Assembly (NCBI RefSeq): GCF_003217155.1 | Contig: NZ_QJSU01000003.1 | Location: 62,001-126,000, forward strand | Origin: Psychrobacter fozii | GTDB taxonomy: Bacteria > Pseudomonadota > Gammaproteobacteria > Pseudomonadales > Moraxellaceae | DNA: 64,000 bases | Direction: 5' to 3' | Shown here: positions 37,006 to 46,181 of the stretch, piece after piece | Layout: each line of letters starts with the position of its first letter | How positions within the stretch are numbered: the first letter of the stretch is position 1 | Translations under genes and position numbers: made by a program | Notes under the pieces: model-generated | Databases searched by the model: none | Seen by the model: the letters and a program-made list of their open reading frames with translations, nothing else | Told to the model about the DNA's origin: nothing

Positions 37006-37035
37006 AACTGTTTGGTCTATAGAACCCATACAGTT
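37006..37035. promoter_or_regulatory. 30 bp dyad operator candidate for the MocR regulator
   Basis: AACTGTTTGG, then 10 bp, then CCATACAGTT: 9 of 10 arm positions pair. It lies 86 bp upstream of the MocR start and about 150 bp upstream of the divergent MFS gene. Confidence 0.6.
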
Positions 37036-37120
37036 CGAACATCAAATCAATATATTGTCCCATCTACAATTTTGAGACAAGACATCCATAGAAGCTGACC
37101 TACCAAAAACAGTAAAAAAT

Positions 37121-38500
37121 ATGAATAATAAATTCACACGTATCGAAATTGTCATGGCTGACGTAAAAGAGAAAATAGCGACTGTCATTTACATGCCAGA
37201 GTCGCGGTTACCATCCATCCGTGCCGCGGCCAAAGACTATGGGTTTTCACCATCTACAGTAGTTGAAGCCTATGAGCGCCTGCAAACCGAGGGGATTATC
37301 TATTCTCGTCCTGGTGCAGGATTTTATGTGGCAGAGACGACAGCGCCGCTATCATTGACAGATATAGCGCCAAAAATTGACCGAGTGGTAGATCCATTGT
37401 GGGTATCACGGCAGTCGCTGGAGCCACCCGATGGTGCGCTAAAGCCAGGCTGTGGCTGGTTGCCCGCGGATTGGCTGTTTGAAGTAGGTATGCGCCGTGG
37501 CTTGCGAAATGTGGCAAAGGCTGACGCGTCCATTATCAGTGAGTATGCAACGCCGCTAGGACTGTTAGCATTGCGTCAATTACTCACGCGACGTATGGCA
37601 GGATTGAGTATCAATGCAGAACCGTCACAGATAATACTGACAGATTCAGGCACTCAAGCGATAGATTTGATTTTTCGATTTTTACTGACACCAGGTGATA
37701 CGGTCGTCGTCGATGATCCTTGCTATTTTAACTTTCGAGCACAGCTGCTTGCCCATCGAGTCAAAGTGGTTGGCGTGCCTTATACGCCAAATGGGCCAGA
37801 TGTAGATGCCTTTGCAGCGATTTTAGATGAGCATAAGCCACGCCTGTACATCACCAACGCTGCTATTCACAATCCTACTGGCGCAACGTTATCACCTGCT
37901 ACGGCATACCGTGTATTACAGTTGGCCCAAGCGGCTGGTTTATACATTATCGAAGACGATATTTTTGCAGATTTTGAAGTCAAGCCTGCAGCTAGATTGG
38001 CGGCTTTAGATGGGTTATCACGAGTATTCTATATCGGCAGTTTTTCTAAAACGTTATCCGCATCCCTACGCTGTGGTTATATTGCCGCGCCTATAGAATG
38101 GGTCGGGAGTTTGGTAGATTTAAAGATAGCCACTGGCTTTGGTGGCAGTCAGTTGGCGGCAGCTGTTGTTTTCTCAGCGTTGACTGATAGCGGCTATCGC
38201 AAACATATGAATGATATCCATACTCGGCTAGCAAGCGCCCGTACTCATACGTTACCACGACTGGCTAAATTAGGCATCGTACCGTGGCTGCTTCCACAAG
38301 CGGGTATGTTCCTATGGTGCCGATTACCTGAGAATAACAATGCGACCGAATTGGCCAATCGCTGTTTATCCAAAGGTGTGGTATTGGCACCGGGCAATGT
38401 TTTTAGTCAATCGGACAATGCTGAAAAATTTATGCGATTCAATGTGGCGCAAATGAGTCATTCAAAGATCTTTGAGGTATTGGCTCAATCGATGACTTAG
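37121..38500 (+). CDS. MocR-type transcription regulator (GntR HTH + aminotransferase domain)
   Basis: A 459-residue regulator. Residues about 1-75 are a GntR winged helix (RLPSIRAAAKDYGFSPSTVVEAYERLQTEG). The rest is a class I aminotransferase fold bound to PLP: QIILTDSGTQAIDLI, DDPCYFNF, HNPTGATLS, IIEDDIFADFE and the PLP lysine Lys310 in GSFSKTLSASLRCGY. Such proteins use PLP or its adducts as effector rather than catalysis. The ribosome site upstream of ATG 37121 is weak. Partner: the divergent MFS gene. Confidence 0.88.
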   Translation: MNNKFTRIEIVMADVKEKIATVIYMPESRLPSIRAAAKDYGFSPSTVVEAYERLQTEGIIYSRPGAGFYVAETTAPLSLTDIAPKIDRVVDPLWVSRQSLEPPDGALKPGCGWLPADWLFEVGMRRGLRNVAKADASIISEYATPLGLLALRQLLTRRMAGLSINAEPSQIILTDSGTQAIDLIFRFLLTPGDTVVVDDPCYFNFRAQLLAHRVKVVGVPYTPNGPDVDAFAAILDEHKPRLYITNAAIHNPTGATLSPATAYRVLQLAQAAGLYIIEDDIFADFEVKPAARLAALDGLSRVFYIGSFSKTLSASLRCGYIAAPIEWVGSLVDLKIATGFGGSQLAAAVVFSALTDSGYRKHMNDIHTRLASARTHTLPRLAKLGIVPWLLPQAGMFLWCRLPENNNATELANRCLSKGVVLAPGNVFSQSDNAEKFMRFNVAQMSHSKIFEVLAQSMT

Positions 38501-38603
38501 GTCGCTGCCTTAATATAAAGTAGTTAATATGAAACCTATGATAAGGGGGTATAAGTTGCCTTGCTTCTCAATATTTCAACTTTTATATGATGTTTTTTAA
38601 ACG

Positions 38604-38673
38604 AATTTAAACTTTTGAGTTTAAGCAATTTTCGCCTCAAGTATTAGTTTACTTGAGTTTTTTTTGTGTCTGC
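38604..38673 (+). repeat. Direct repeat, copy 2, with its own hairpin
   Basis: It matches 35411-35480 over about 70 bp. The hairpin arms differ in both strands together (CTCAAGTA / TACTTGAG here, CTCAAACA / TGTTTGAG in copy 1), so the stem is kept by paired changes. It ends in a T run and may terminate the MocR gene, whose stop is 104 bp upstream. Confidence 0.7.
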
Positions 38674-39028
38674 TGTGTCTGCTCAAATGCCTTTTTTGTA
38701 TAGGCCTTTTCTTTTAATCTTCTTTACTAAAACATCTACGCATCAAATTTCCGCCTTACGGGTGTATATCTTGTGGATGAAAATCGTAGAATCAACAATA
38801 TATTAGCAAGCAATCCCTTTGTAATGTTAGTAAATAAAAAAGTAAATTTTTGTTGCGATAATATTGCTGTTGCATTAGTATCTTCGAATTATACTAAACA
38901 ATTGTTATTGCCGCAGTGAGTCTGTTATTAGCAATAACCTGTCGCAGATGACTACTATGCGCAGACTAATAATTTAATGATCGACCAGTTATCTTTATAA
39001 CTAATACCCCTTCTCTTGAGTAAGACAT
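38674..39028. other. AT-rich spacer before the three-paralog cluster
   Basis: 355 bp, AT-rich. Partial inverted repeats occur near 38905-38940 (TTGTTATTGC and GCAATAAC). No gene, RNA or clear promoter is recognised. The last 55 bp (GACCAGTTATCTTTATAACT, then TTGAGTAAGACAT) recur before the second paralog. Confidence 0.45.
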
Positions 39029-39556
39029 ATGCTTGGATTCAAAATAAAGCGAAAACTAGACTTTTACCTAAGCGTATCTCTATTTGTATTTATACTAATA
39101 AGTATGACTACAAAATATGCTGGTATAGGATTCCCTAAAGAAGACTCCCTCTTTTACACGACAGGTATTTTAGGTCTTCATGACAATGTGCGTCACACTA
39201 AACACCTAACGCTTGATAATGTCGCGGGTAAAACAGAGACTCAAGTTTTTGCATGCGGTTATTCATTCTTCGATAACGGAAGAAGTAGTGATTGTGGGAA
39301 CAATTTTTATAAATCCTATCTAAATGAAGAAGCGACCATAGGGTGGTACATACAAGATAAGTTTTTAATATTCAAAAACAATGTACCTCAAGTGGTAACT
39401 GTAGAAGTTGATGATAAGGTGATTATTAGTTACACGGATACTCTCAGAAATATTAATAGTAATAACAAAATCTCCAAGTTTATGATTTTATTTGCTTTTC
39501 CATTGTCAGTGTTTATGTACTGGCTATTTAGTAAAGTGGGTAAAAAAACCAATTAA
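39029..39556 (+). CDS. Small membrane-anchored protein, paralog 1, function unknown
   Basis: A 175-residue protein with a hydrophobic segment at about 12-30, a middle domain of about 110 residues and a second hydrophobic segment at about 148-165. The middle part should face the periplasm: it has two Cys (FACGYS and SDCGNN) that could pair and the block ATIGWYIQDKFLIF, then NVPQVVTVEV, shared with paralogs 2 and 3. No known family is recognised. Base use is AT-rich compared with nearby core genes, which suggests recent acquisition. The ribosome site is weak (GAGTAAG). Confidence 0.7.
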   Translation: MLGFKIKRKLDFYLSVSLFVFILISMTTKYAGIGFPKEDSLFYTTGILGLHDNVRHTKHLTLDNVAGKTETQVFACGYSFFDNGRSSDCGNNFYKSYLNEEATIGWYIQDKFLIFKNNVPQVVTVEVDDKVIISYTDTLRNINSNNKISKFMILFAFPLSVFMYWLFSKVGKKTN

Positions 39557-39607
39557 TAATTGACCAGTTATCTTTATAACTGAAACCTCTTCCCTTGAGT
39601 AAGACAT

Positions 39608-40132
39608 ATGCTTGGATTTAAAATAAAGCGAAAACTGGACTTTTACCTAAGCGTGTCTCTATTTATATTCATAAGTATGAGTACACAATATGCTGGTATA
39701 GGATTCCCTAAAGAAGACTCCCTATTCTATACGACAGGTATTTTAAGCCTACATGACAACGTAGGTAACTCTAGACATGTATAGATATATACCGGCGCTG
39801 AAAACAAACAAAGTCAGATTTTTTCTTGTAGTTATTAAGTGTTTGGGAATAATGAAAACAGTGGACGTGGTTCAAAAAAATTCTACGATCCATATCTTGA
39901 TAAAGAAGTAACAGTAGGCTACTACCAACAAAGAAAGCTATTATGGTTTAAAAATGATATGACACAGCTTGTCACTATGCAGTCAGGAGATGAAATTATT
40001 TACAGTTATGCTACTACTATTAATATCATACGTGGTCGTAACAAAGGATATATATTTATGATTATCTTTTCTTTGCCGTTTTCTGTCTTCATGTATTGGA
40101 CAATTGATACGCTTCATAGAACAGGTAAGTAG
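39608..40132 (+). pseudogene. Paralog 2 of the membrane-anchored protein, two in-frame stops
   Basis: A near copy of the gene at 39029, including about 55 bp of upstream sequence. From ATG 39608 the same frame continues to TAA at 40130-40132 (175 codons with stop), but it is broken by TAG at codon 59 (39782-39784) and TAA at codon 77 (39836-39838). No frameshift is present. The second conserved Cys is replaced by Arg (SGRGSKK). The rest keeps both membrane segments and VGYYQQRKLLWF, then TQLVTM. It is a decaying tandem duplicate, or readthrough would be needed. Confidence 0.8.
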
Positions 40133-40286
40133 TTATAAATCAATGTATTAATATTATGGAGAGTTTTGATGAATAATTAGCTTGTGAACTGCTACAAGAT
40201 CAAAAGCCATTACAACAAAGAAAAACTCATTATTTTGGGTGATTTTTCAAAATGACGTGTTAGATAACTTTTATAAGAAATAATTT

Positions 40287-40832
40287 ATGTTCAAAAATCT
40301 CAGAAAATTTAGCGAGTTATCGAAATCTCAAAAAATCCATATCGTTATTCTCTTATTAACATTGTTTTTTTTCCCATCTAAACTTCTTTTAGAATGGAGC
40401 GGTAGAAATTTTCCTTTAAAGTCCGAGCTCCATTATAGTGAAGGGGTATTAGACTATGAAGGGTTTGGTGTCACTCTAAAATCTATAGAAGAACCTAGTA
40501 AAGATATTGTTTTTAGTTGCCATTATACAGCTTTCACGACTAGAGATTCTGGCAGTTGTATGGATCGTAAGAATATTGAACCTTATTTAGATAAACCTGC
40601 AAAGATAGGCTGGTATTTTCAACCCGATTTTTTAGGGTTTAGTAATGATTTCCCACAGCTAGTAACCTTGGAAGTTGAAGGGGAGCAGAAAAGATATTAT
40701 GAAAAAACATTAAAATTTACTAAAGATGCAAACATGATTTTTTTAGGCATAACTTTATTTATAAATATTTTTTGGTTATGGATTTTTATGAAAATTGTTT
40801 ATCCAAAAGATACAATTTATGAAGAAAAGTAA
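40287..40832 (+). CDS. Small membrane-anchored protein, paralog 3, function unknown
   Basis: A 181-residue protein with the same plan as paralog 1: membrane segment at about 18-36, a middle domain with two Cys (FSCHYT and GSCMDR) and AKIGWYFQPDFLGF then DFPQLVTLEVEG, and a C-terminal membrane segment (about 150-172) with a short charged tail. Overall similarity to paralogs 1 and 2 is lower, so it diverged earlier. AT-rich; ribosome site weak. Function unknown. Tandem families of small membrane proteins of this sort are often immunity proteins, but no toxin gene is in the window. Confidence 0.7.
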   Translation: MFKNLRKFSELSKSQKIHIVILLLTLFFFPSKLLLEWSGRNFPLKSELHYSEGVLDYEGFGVTLKSIEEPSKDIVFSCHYTAFTTRDSGSCMDRKNIEPYLDKPAKIGWYFQPDFLGFSNDFPQLVTLEVEGEQKRYYEKTLKFTKDANMIFLGITLFINIFWLWIFMKIVYPKDTIYEEK

Positions 40833-40997
40833 TTCCCAAATCACATTGAAGTCAGATACTCATAGCTAGTTTGAATAATAGATAGCCCTATAAAAATTGA
40901 GAAAATCAACAACGCTCATTCCTTGCTTTATCTGATGAGTAAATTGCAAGAATATCATCACATTCTTAGTTGTGAACCAGTATTTACTTTGACTCAC

Positions 40998-41031
40998 AAA
41001 AAAAACGCCTTTAATCAAAGACGGTTTTTTG
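40998..41031 (-). terminator. Probable terminator after the Bax-inhibitor-1 gene
   Basis: An imperfect stem AAAACCGTCTTT / AAAGGCGTTTT on the minus strand with T run, 32 bp past the stop codon at 41063. Confidence 0.5.
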
Positions 41032-41062
41032 TGTTAGCTTACTGTTAGACAGTCTATTTATA

Positions 41063-41785
41063 CTAATCCTGTAGATAGCTTAATAAACGCATAAACTCAA
41101 TGTACATCCACACTAGTGTGGCAAGTATACCAATACTGAATAGCCACTCGTAGTCTTCTGAGATGCCCATTGCCACACCGCGGTCGATATTATCGAAGTC
41201 CAATAGCAGTGTAAAAGAAGCAATAACAATAACAAATAAGCTAAAGCCAATAGCGATAACGCCGCCTTCAAACAAGAAAGGTAAGCTTGAGCCAAATGCC
41301 AAAGAAAGCACCCACTGAGCCACATAGACCAGCATGATAGCGATAACGGCTGAGGTCACAATTGAACGGAACTTTTGAGTCACTTTAACGAGACCCGAAC
41401 GATATAGTCCTAGCATAACGGCTGCGGTGACAAAGGTTGCACACATAGCAGTCACTGGCACACTTGGATACATTCTCATAAAGAACAGTGAAATGCCGCC
41501 TAAAAATATACCTTCTAGTAGTGCATAAGGTACGGCTAAAGTCTTGGCTTTTTGTGGCTTAAAAGTGATGAAAAGAGCCAGAACGAATGCAGCAATCATG
41601 CTACCGAAGGCTGCCATCGTGATAAAACCCTGCGATAGACCTGCCATAAGTGCATAAAAGAAAAAGCCCACACCAGTGATAGCTGATAGCCCAAGTAATA
41701 GACTGGTCTTTTGAATAACACCCTTGACCGTCATTGGATTCCCGCCGATCGCAAGTTCTGCGCGACTGACAATAGGATTGGCCAT
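41063..41785 (-). CDS. Bax inhibitor-1 / YccA family membrane protein
   Basis: A 240-residue inner-membrane protein with seven hydrophobic segments, of the BI-1/YccA/YbhL group. The last two helices hold SLFVIVIASFTLLLDFDNIDRG and a GISEDYEWLFSIGIL loop typical of the YetJ/YccA-like subset with a pH-sensitive Asp pair. Members affect FtsH or leak calcium, but no specific role can be given here. Single gene, convergent with paralog 3. Confidence 0.85.
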   Translation of the reverse strand: MANPIVSRAELAIGGNPMTVKGVIQKTSLLLGLSAITGVGFFFYALMAGLSQGFITMAAFGSMIAAFVLALFITFKPQKAKTLAVPYALLEGIFLGGISLFFMRMYPSVPVTAMCATFVTAAVMLGLYRSGLVKVTQKFRSIVTSAVIAIMLVYVAQWVLSLAFGSSLPFLFEGGVIAIGFSLFVIVIASFTLLLDFDNIDRGVAMGISEDYEWLFSIGILATLVWMYIEFMRLLSYLQD

Positions 41786-42087
41786 ATATATGTCCCTAAT
41801 AATAAAATATAAATGAGTTAGATAACAGCTACTTTAGCAAATCCGCCATTATTGTCAACTGTGTTTGCGTGACGGCCATAAAGGCCTGACGACATTCTGT
41901 AGTTGCTTATTGAATTATAATAATGTGATGCTATATAGCTAAATAAACACGTCTAAGAGTAACGTATGATGGCTTCTATATGGGGTCGATTACGACAGTT
42001 AACAACGATAATTCATAAACATGCTAGTCTAAGCGCTCATTTATCGCTATCATTACCTAGTATTTTACCGTTATACCGAGCCGTTTT

Positions 42088-43095
42088 ATGGAAAACTCAG
42101 CGCAGTCAGCCAGATTGCCACACTTACATGAGTCAGAGCTGTTTCACGCTATCAAAAACCCTGCTTTTAGGCGTATCGGATTGATGGGCCGTGCAGGCAA
42201 GCGTAGTGTCACCCAAAGCCTCGTGCAGATTGCCCAAACGATCAATGATATGAATCTCACATTGATTATGGATGTAAAGACGGCCAACTTACCAACATTG
42301 AATCTCACTGAGATTGAAAAAGTTAAAATCGTTAAGCGCAGTCTCATCGGTGAAATTTGCGACTTAGTCATCGTTGTCGGTGGGGACGGATCTATATTGC
42401 ATGCCGCCGAAGCTTTAGCACGTTACCGTGTTCCTGTGCTGGGCGTTAACCGTGGTCGGCTTGGGTTTTTGGCAGATGTAAAGCCTGATGAGGCCGCGTT
42501 TAAGCTACGCCAAGTCTTGATGGGTGATTACCAGCTAGATCATCGGTTCCTGTTGACTATGGAGATACGAGAAGGTCGTAAGATTATCCACGAAGACATG
42601 GCGCTCAACGACATCGTATTACATGCTGGAAAATCAGTACACATGATTGATTTTCAGATGAAAATTGACGAGCATGATGTTTATAGACAGCATAGCGATG
42701 GTTTGATAGCGGCGACACCGACTGGGTCTACCGCTTACGCACTGTCAGGTGGTGGCCCTATCATTCATCCAAGTATGGATGCCATCTGTCTAGTACCTAT
42801 GCATCCACATACGCTATCTAGCAGGCCTATTGTGGTGAGTGGTAATAGTGAGGTGTGTATTCGTATTCACGAAGATAATCGAACTCAGCCGATGGTCAGT
42901 GCAGACGGTAAGCCGAGTGTGCCACTTGAGCAAGAGCAGCGGCTCTATATTCGCAAGCACCCTGATAAGTTAACACTGTTGCATCCACCAGGGTTTGATT
43001 TCTATGAAGCTTGTCGTACAAAGTTGCACTGGAACGTCCATGCTGAAGAATTCAGTCTGGATGTCGATGATGATATTATGGATGATGACGAATAA
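42088..43095 (+). CDS. nadK: NAD kinase
   Basis: A 335-residue cytosolic enzyme that phosphorylates NAD to NADP with ATP or polyphosphate. The GGDG motif is in IVVGGDGSILHAAEAL; the second conserved block is GLIAATPTGSTAYALSGGGPI, followed by HPHTLSSRPIVV. The C-terminal tail is acidic (DVDDDIMDDDE). The family is usually about 295 residues; about 30 N-terminal residues and the tail are extra. The start is not well supported by a ribosome site. A second frame (41966-42184) overlaps its start and is rejected. Confidence 0.93.
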   Translation: MENSAQSARLPHLHESELFHAIKNPAFRRIGLMGRAGKRSVTQSLVQIAQTINDMNLTLIMDVKTANLPTLNLTEIEKVKIVKRSLIGEICDLVIVVGGDGSILHAAEALARYRVPVLGVNRGRLGFLADVKPDEAAFKLRQVLMGDYQLDHRFLLTMEIREGRKIIHEDMALNDIVLHAGKSVHMIDFQMKIDEHDVYRQHSDGLIAATPTGSTAYALSGGGPIIHPSMDAICLVPMHPHTLSSRPIVVSGNSEVCIRIHEDNRTQPMVSADGKPSVPLEQEQRLYIRKHPDKLTLLHPPGFDFYEACRTKLHWNVHAEEFSLDVDDDIMDDDE

Positions 43096-43163
43096 CTTTA
43101 TCCGTTATATAAAAACGTTAGATAGAATATGCTATAAAAAAATAGTAGTGGAGAGTAGATAAG

Positions 43164-43475
43164 ATGGATAAGCAAACGATATTGGCAAGTTTGACGCCAG
43201 AAGTGGCTGATAAGTTTCGTATGGCGATTGAGATAGGTAAGTGGCCTGATGGCCGCAAGCTAACCGCTGAACAGCGTGAAACTTGCATGCAAGCCATCAT
43301 GGTTTGGGAGCATGAGCACCTACCACCTGCTGAGCGTACTGGCTACATTCATAAACCAGTAAAAGACGATGGGTCTGTCGTTGGGGCAGAATGTGATGTT
43401 GAGCATGAGCATCATTATCCCAACATGCCGAATCCTAAAGGGGCTGTGCAACCTGTCAAGTTTCGTGATAAATAA
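43164..43475 (+). CDS. yeaC: YeaC family protein (DUF1315)
   Basis: A 103-residue conserved protein of unknown function. DKFRMAIEIGKWPDGRKLTAEQRE, then CMQAIMVWEHEHLP and a GYIHKP stretch, are diagnostic of DUF1315. GGAGAG at 43150-43155 supports the start. It follows nadK by 68 bp and may share its transcript; a strong terminator comes after. Confidence 0.85.
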   Translation: MDKQTILASLTPEVADKFRMAIEIGKWPDGRKLTAEQRETCMQAIMVWEHEHLPPAERTGYIHKPVKDDGSVVGAECDVEHEHHYPNMPNPKGAVQPVKFRDK

Positions 43476-43502
43476 GCATTTATTATCGATGTAAATCACA
43501 AT

Positions 43503-43536
43503 AAAAAAGCCACGCTATATATAGCGTGGCTTTTTT
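43503..43536. terminator. Terminator between yeaC and hopJ
   Basis: AAAAAAGCCACGCTAT and its mirror ATAGCGTGGCTTTTTT form a near-perfect stem between convergent genes. Confidence 0.9.
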
Positions 43537-43552
43537 ATTGCTTGACGATTTA

Positions 43553-43927
43553 TTAAAGTGCAGTCGTATCAACGCTAGGGCGCACGGTTAGTGGGTTTTT
43601 TTGCATCAAAAACCCTTGCCAACCCCAATGTAAAAAATTACGAATATTGGCATGATCGGTACCATTAGGGGTTGCTTGAACTTTGGCATAATGCTCACCG
43701 AATAGTTTTAGCGTGTCTAATTGATCAAGGCCATGGAGCTTAGCAAAGCCAAAAATCTTTGCACTGCCTTCGTTTTCACCAGCGGCATTATGTACCATGC
43801 CATTAACAAAAGGGGCAGGTGCATAGCGATAAAAATCATCAATAAAACTGATGACATCATTGAATCCAATGGCTTTTTTGTTCAAACCATTAAGTAGAGC
43901 CGATATGTCTGATTGGCGAATACTCAT
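43553..43927 (-). CDS. HopJ type III effector family protein
   Basis: A 124-residue protein of the HopJ family (first named from Pseudomonas effectors but widespread in non-pathogens as a housekeeping-like gene). Recognised from FNDVISFIDDFYRYAPAPF, then NGMVHNAAGENEGSAKIFGFAKL and NIRNFLHWGWQGF. No secretion system is in this window, so an effector role is unlikely here. It is 45 bp downstream of csrA on the same strand. Confidence 0.85.
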   Translation of the reverse strand: MSIRQSDISALLNGLNKKAIGFNDVISFIDDFYRYAPAPFVNGMVHNAAGENEGSAKIFGFAKLHGLDQLDTLKLFGEHYAKVQATPNGTDHANIRNFLHWGWQGFLMQKNPLTVRPSVDTTAL

Positions 43928-43972
43928 AAATAAATGACCTCAGAGCAGATTAGAAAAGTGAAAATATATCGA

Positions 43973-44218
43973 TTAGCGATTAAAATAGTCTTCATCATCG
44001 AAAGAAGGCGCAAAACTGCCTTGCTCAAGATGTTGCATTTGCGACTGTACAGAACGCTCATGCTGAATACGTTGATAAATCTCTTCGCGGTGTACGGCAA
44101 TATCTTTAGGTGCATTTACACCGATACGTACTTGATTGCCTTTGACACCTAGGACAGTCACACTGACCTCATCACCAATCATTAGCGTTTCGCCCACGCG
44201 GCGTGTCAAAATTAACAT
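43973..44218 (-). CDS. csrA: Carbon storage regulator CsrA
   Basis: An 81-residue dimeric RNA-binding protein that blocks translation at GGA-containing leaders. The core [18 protein letters not shown], then [29 protein letters not shown], is fully typical. The C-terminal 20 residues ([14 protein letters not shown]) exceed the E. coli protein (61 residues), as in Moraxellaceae. AGGAG lies 9 bp upstream of the start. A gacA-like gene, which would control its antagonists, is at 14258. Confidence 0.96.
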   Translation of the reverse strand: MLILTRRVGETLMIGDEVSVTVLGVKGNQVRIGVNAPKDIAVHREEIYQRIQHERSVQSQMQHLEQGSFAPSFDDEDYFNR

Positions 44219-44623
44219 GCGTCACACTCCTTATGTCGCATCAACAAATTATTACTCATTAGATTACTTCTCAATTGCAGGACATCACCGCAGTATTAAA
44301 CATACTATATATCGGCATAACTAAAATAATTAGCGTAGTGCCAATGGCGGCAATGATAGGTAGATTCATTTAGCCCAAATGAAAGCCCATTATAGGGGGC
44401 ATGGCAGAGACTGTCACGAGTTTTCACAAAACTATTAGGTAACTACTAACGTCAGCAATAATAAAAAATAAAAATAGGATCTCAAGAGACCCTATTTAAT
44501 TGAACGTATTATTGAATGTTATTAGTAACCCATGAGTGCTAGCTGCGCCAGCCAAATCTATTACTGTTAATTAAAATAATAGTCCAACCACTATAAAGAA
44601 CACATCAGGATTATAGATGGCTA
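44219..44623. other. Intergenic region csrA / lysC
   Basis: 405 bp between lysC and csrA, both on the minus strand. It holds a hairpin (44472-44497) and must hold a csrA promoter. A GC-rich dyad near 44390 (GCCCATTATAGGGGGC) is imperfect. No RNA gene is recognised. Confidence 0.4.
44472..44497 (-). terminator. Hairpin after lysC
   Basis: AAATAGGGTCTC / GAGATCCTATTT with a 3 nt loop and one mismatch. The T run is weak, so termination is only probable. Confidence 0.55.
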
Positions 44624-45910
44624 TTATAGCCCAGCGATTTTACTTTCGCCATCTTCGCGATCCAAACCAAATGCGGTATGTAGTGATTTAACCGCTTTTT
44701 CTAAATGCTGGTCTTGAATCAGTACAGAGACTTTGATTTCGCTGGTCGATATCATTTGGATATTGATGTTGTTTTCAGCGAGCGTCTGGAACATAAGACT
44801 AGCGACGCCAGCGTGCGAGCGCATGCCAACACCCACTAGTGAGACTTTGACGACTTCACTATTACCTAAGACTTCTTTTGCACCAATCTCGTCTTTGACT
44901 TCTTCATTCAGCACTTTCATGGTTTTGTCTAAATCAGAGCGATTGACAGTAAAAGTAAAGTCGGTTGTGCCATTGGTCGAAAGGTTTTGTACGATCATAT
45001 CGATTTCGATATTGGCGCGTCCAATCGGGCTCAAGATAGCAGAGGCAATACCAGGGTGGTCAGGTACACCGCGTACTACAATTTTCGCTTCGTCTCGGTT
45101 AAAGGCGATACCTGAGATGATTGCCTGTTCCATACTATCTCCTTCGTCTATCGTAATTAAGGTGCCGACATTGTCTTGAAATTCTTGGTCAAAGCTACCG
45201 TCTGTGTTTTCATCAAAGCTAGATAGTACACGCAAAGGTACACCATATTTACCCGCGAACTCTACTGAACGAATCTGTAGAATCTTAGAGCCAAGACTTG
45301 CCATCTCAAGCATTTCTTCAAAGGTAATTTTTTCAAGTTTCTTAGCTTTTGAGGTGACACGAGGGTCAGTGGTGTAGACGCCATCAACATCGGTATAGAT
45401 TTGACATTCATCCGCACCCAAAGCAGCTGCAATAGCGACACCAGTAGTATCAGAGCCACCACGCCCTAATGTGGTCGCGTTACCTTCTTCATCAATACCT
45501 TGGAAGCCTGCGACGATGACAATATTGCCAGCATCTAATTGCTCGCGAATATTTTTATCATCGATGCTTTCGATACGGGCTTTGTTGTGGGCGCTATCAG
45601 TCTTAATCGCGACTTGACGGCCAGTAAATGAGCGCGCACCGATACCAAGCTCTTTAATCGCCATCGCGAGCAATGAGATAGAGACCTGCTCACCTGTCGA
45701 AACCATTTGGTCATATTCACGAGGATCAGGCTGAGTGCTAATTTGGCGAGCCAGATCGATCAAACGGTTGGTTTCGCCGCTCATGGCAGATACCACAACG
45801 ACCACTTGATGACCGTTGTCATGCCAGCGTTTGACTCGTTTGGCGACGTTTTTGATGCGGTCGATACTGCCCATCGAGGTGCCGCCGTATTTCTGTACTA
45901 TTAACGCCAT
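44624..45910 (-). CDS. lysC: Aspartate kinase
   Basis: A 428-residue kinase making aspartyl phosphate, the entry to lysine, threonine and methionine synthesis. The catalytic domain starts [14 protein letters not shown] and has [14 protein letters not shown] and [13 protein letters not shown]. Two ACT domains (about 270-420) bind the feedback effector ([16 protein letters not shown], then [20 protein letters not shown]). Length and layout match the alpha-type lysC of gammaproteobacteria. No leader riboswitch is evident in the 343 bp upstream. Confidence 0.95.
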   Translation of the reverse strand: MALIVQKYGGTSMGSIDRIKNVAKRVKRWHDNGHQVVVVVSAMSGETNRLIDLARQISTQPDPREYDQMVSTGEQVSISLLAMAIKELGIGARSFTGRQVAIKTDSAHNKARIESIDDKNIREQLDAGNIVIVAGFQGIDEEGNATTLGRGGSDTTGVAIAAALGADECQIYTDVDGVYTTDPRVTSKAKKLEKITFEEMLEMASLGSKILQIRSVEFAGKYGVPLRVLSSFDENTDGSFDQEFQDNVGTLITIDEGDSMEQAIISGIAFNRDEAKIVVRGVPDHPGIASAILSPIGRANIEIDMIVQNLSTNGTTDFTFTVNRSDLDKTMKVLNEEVKDEIGAKEVLGNSEVVKVSLVGVGMRSHAGVASLMFQTLAENNINIQMISTSEIKVSVLIQDQHLEKAVKSLHTAFGLDREDGESKIAGL

Positions 45911-46040
45911 AAAAATCTACCTATTATTCATTAATGGCCTTTTGTTATCATCAATGAGAGCCAATGTATTCACGTGCCTCTCAATCAATGTTTGCATAGA
46001 CAAAGCCGTATTATAAGAGTTGCGCCCTATGCCTTTCATT

Positions 46041-46089
46041 TATTCAATGGTGCTTATATTTAATGGTACTTATTATTCAATAGTGCTTA
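46041..46089. repeat. Three imperfect 16-17 bp tandem units
   Basis: TATTCAATGGTGCTTA (46041), TATTTAATGGTACTTAT (46057) and TATTCAATAGTGCTTA (46074) follow one another in the lysC upstream region. Confidence 0.75.
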
Positions 46090-46181
46090 GCAGTCAATGA
46101 ATGAACAATGTGTTCAAACGTTGACCTTTATATCATATCTACGTCACCACGTTAAGTGCTAGTGCGGCTTAGATGTATGGC

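Noticed and set aside
41966..42184. 72-codon frame overlapping the nadK start
   Set aside because: The overlap with well-conserved NadK sequence and the lack of a ribosome site argue against it.
43553..43927. HopJ as a type III secreted effector
   Set aside because: No secretion or chaperone genes are present, and the family is common in non-pathogens.
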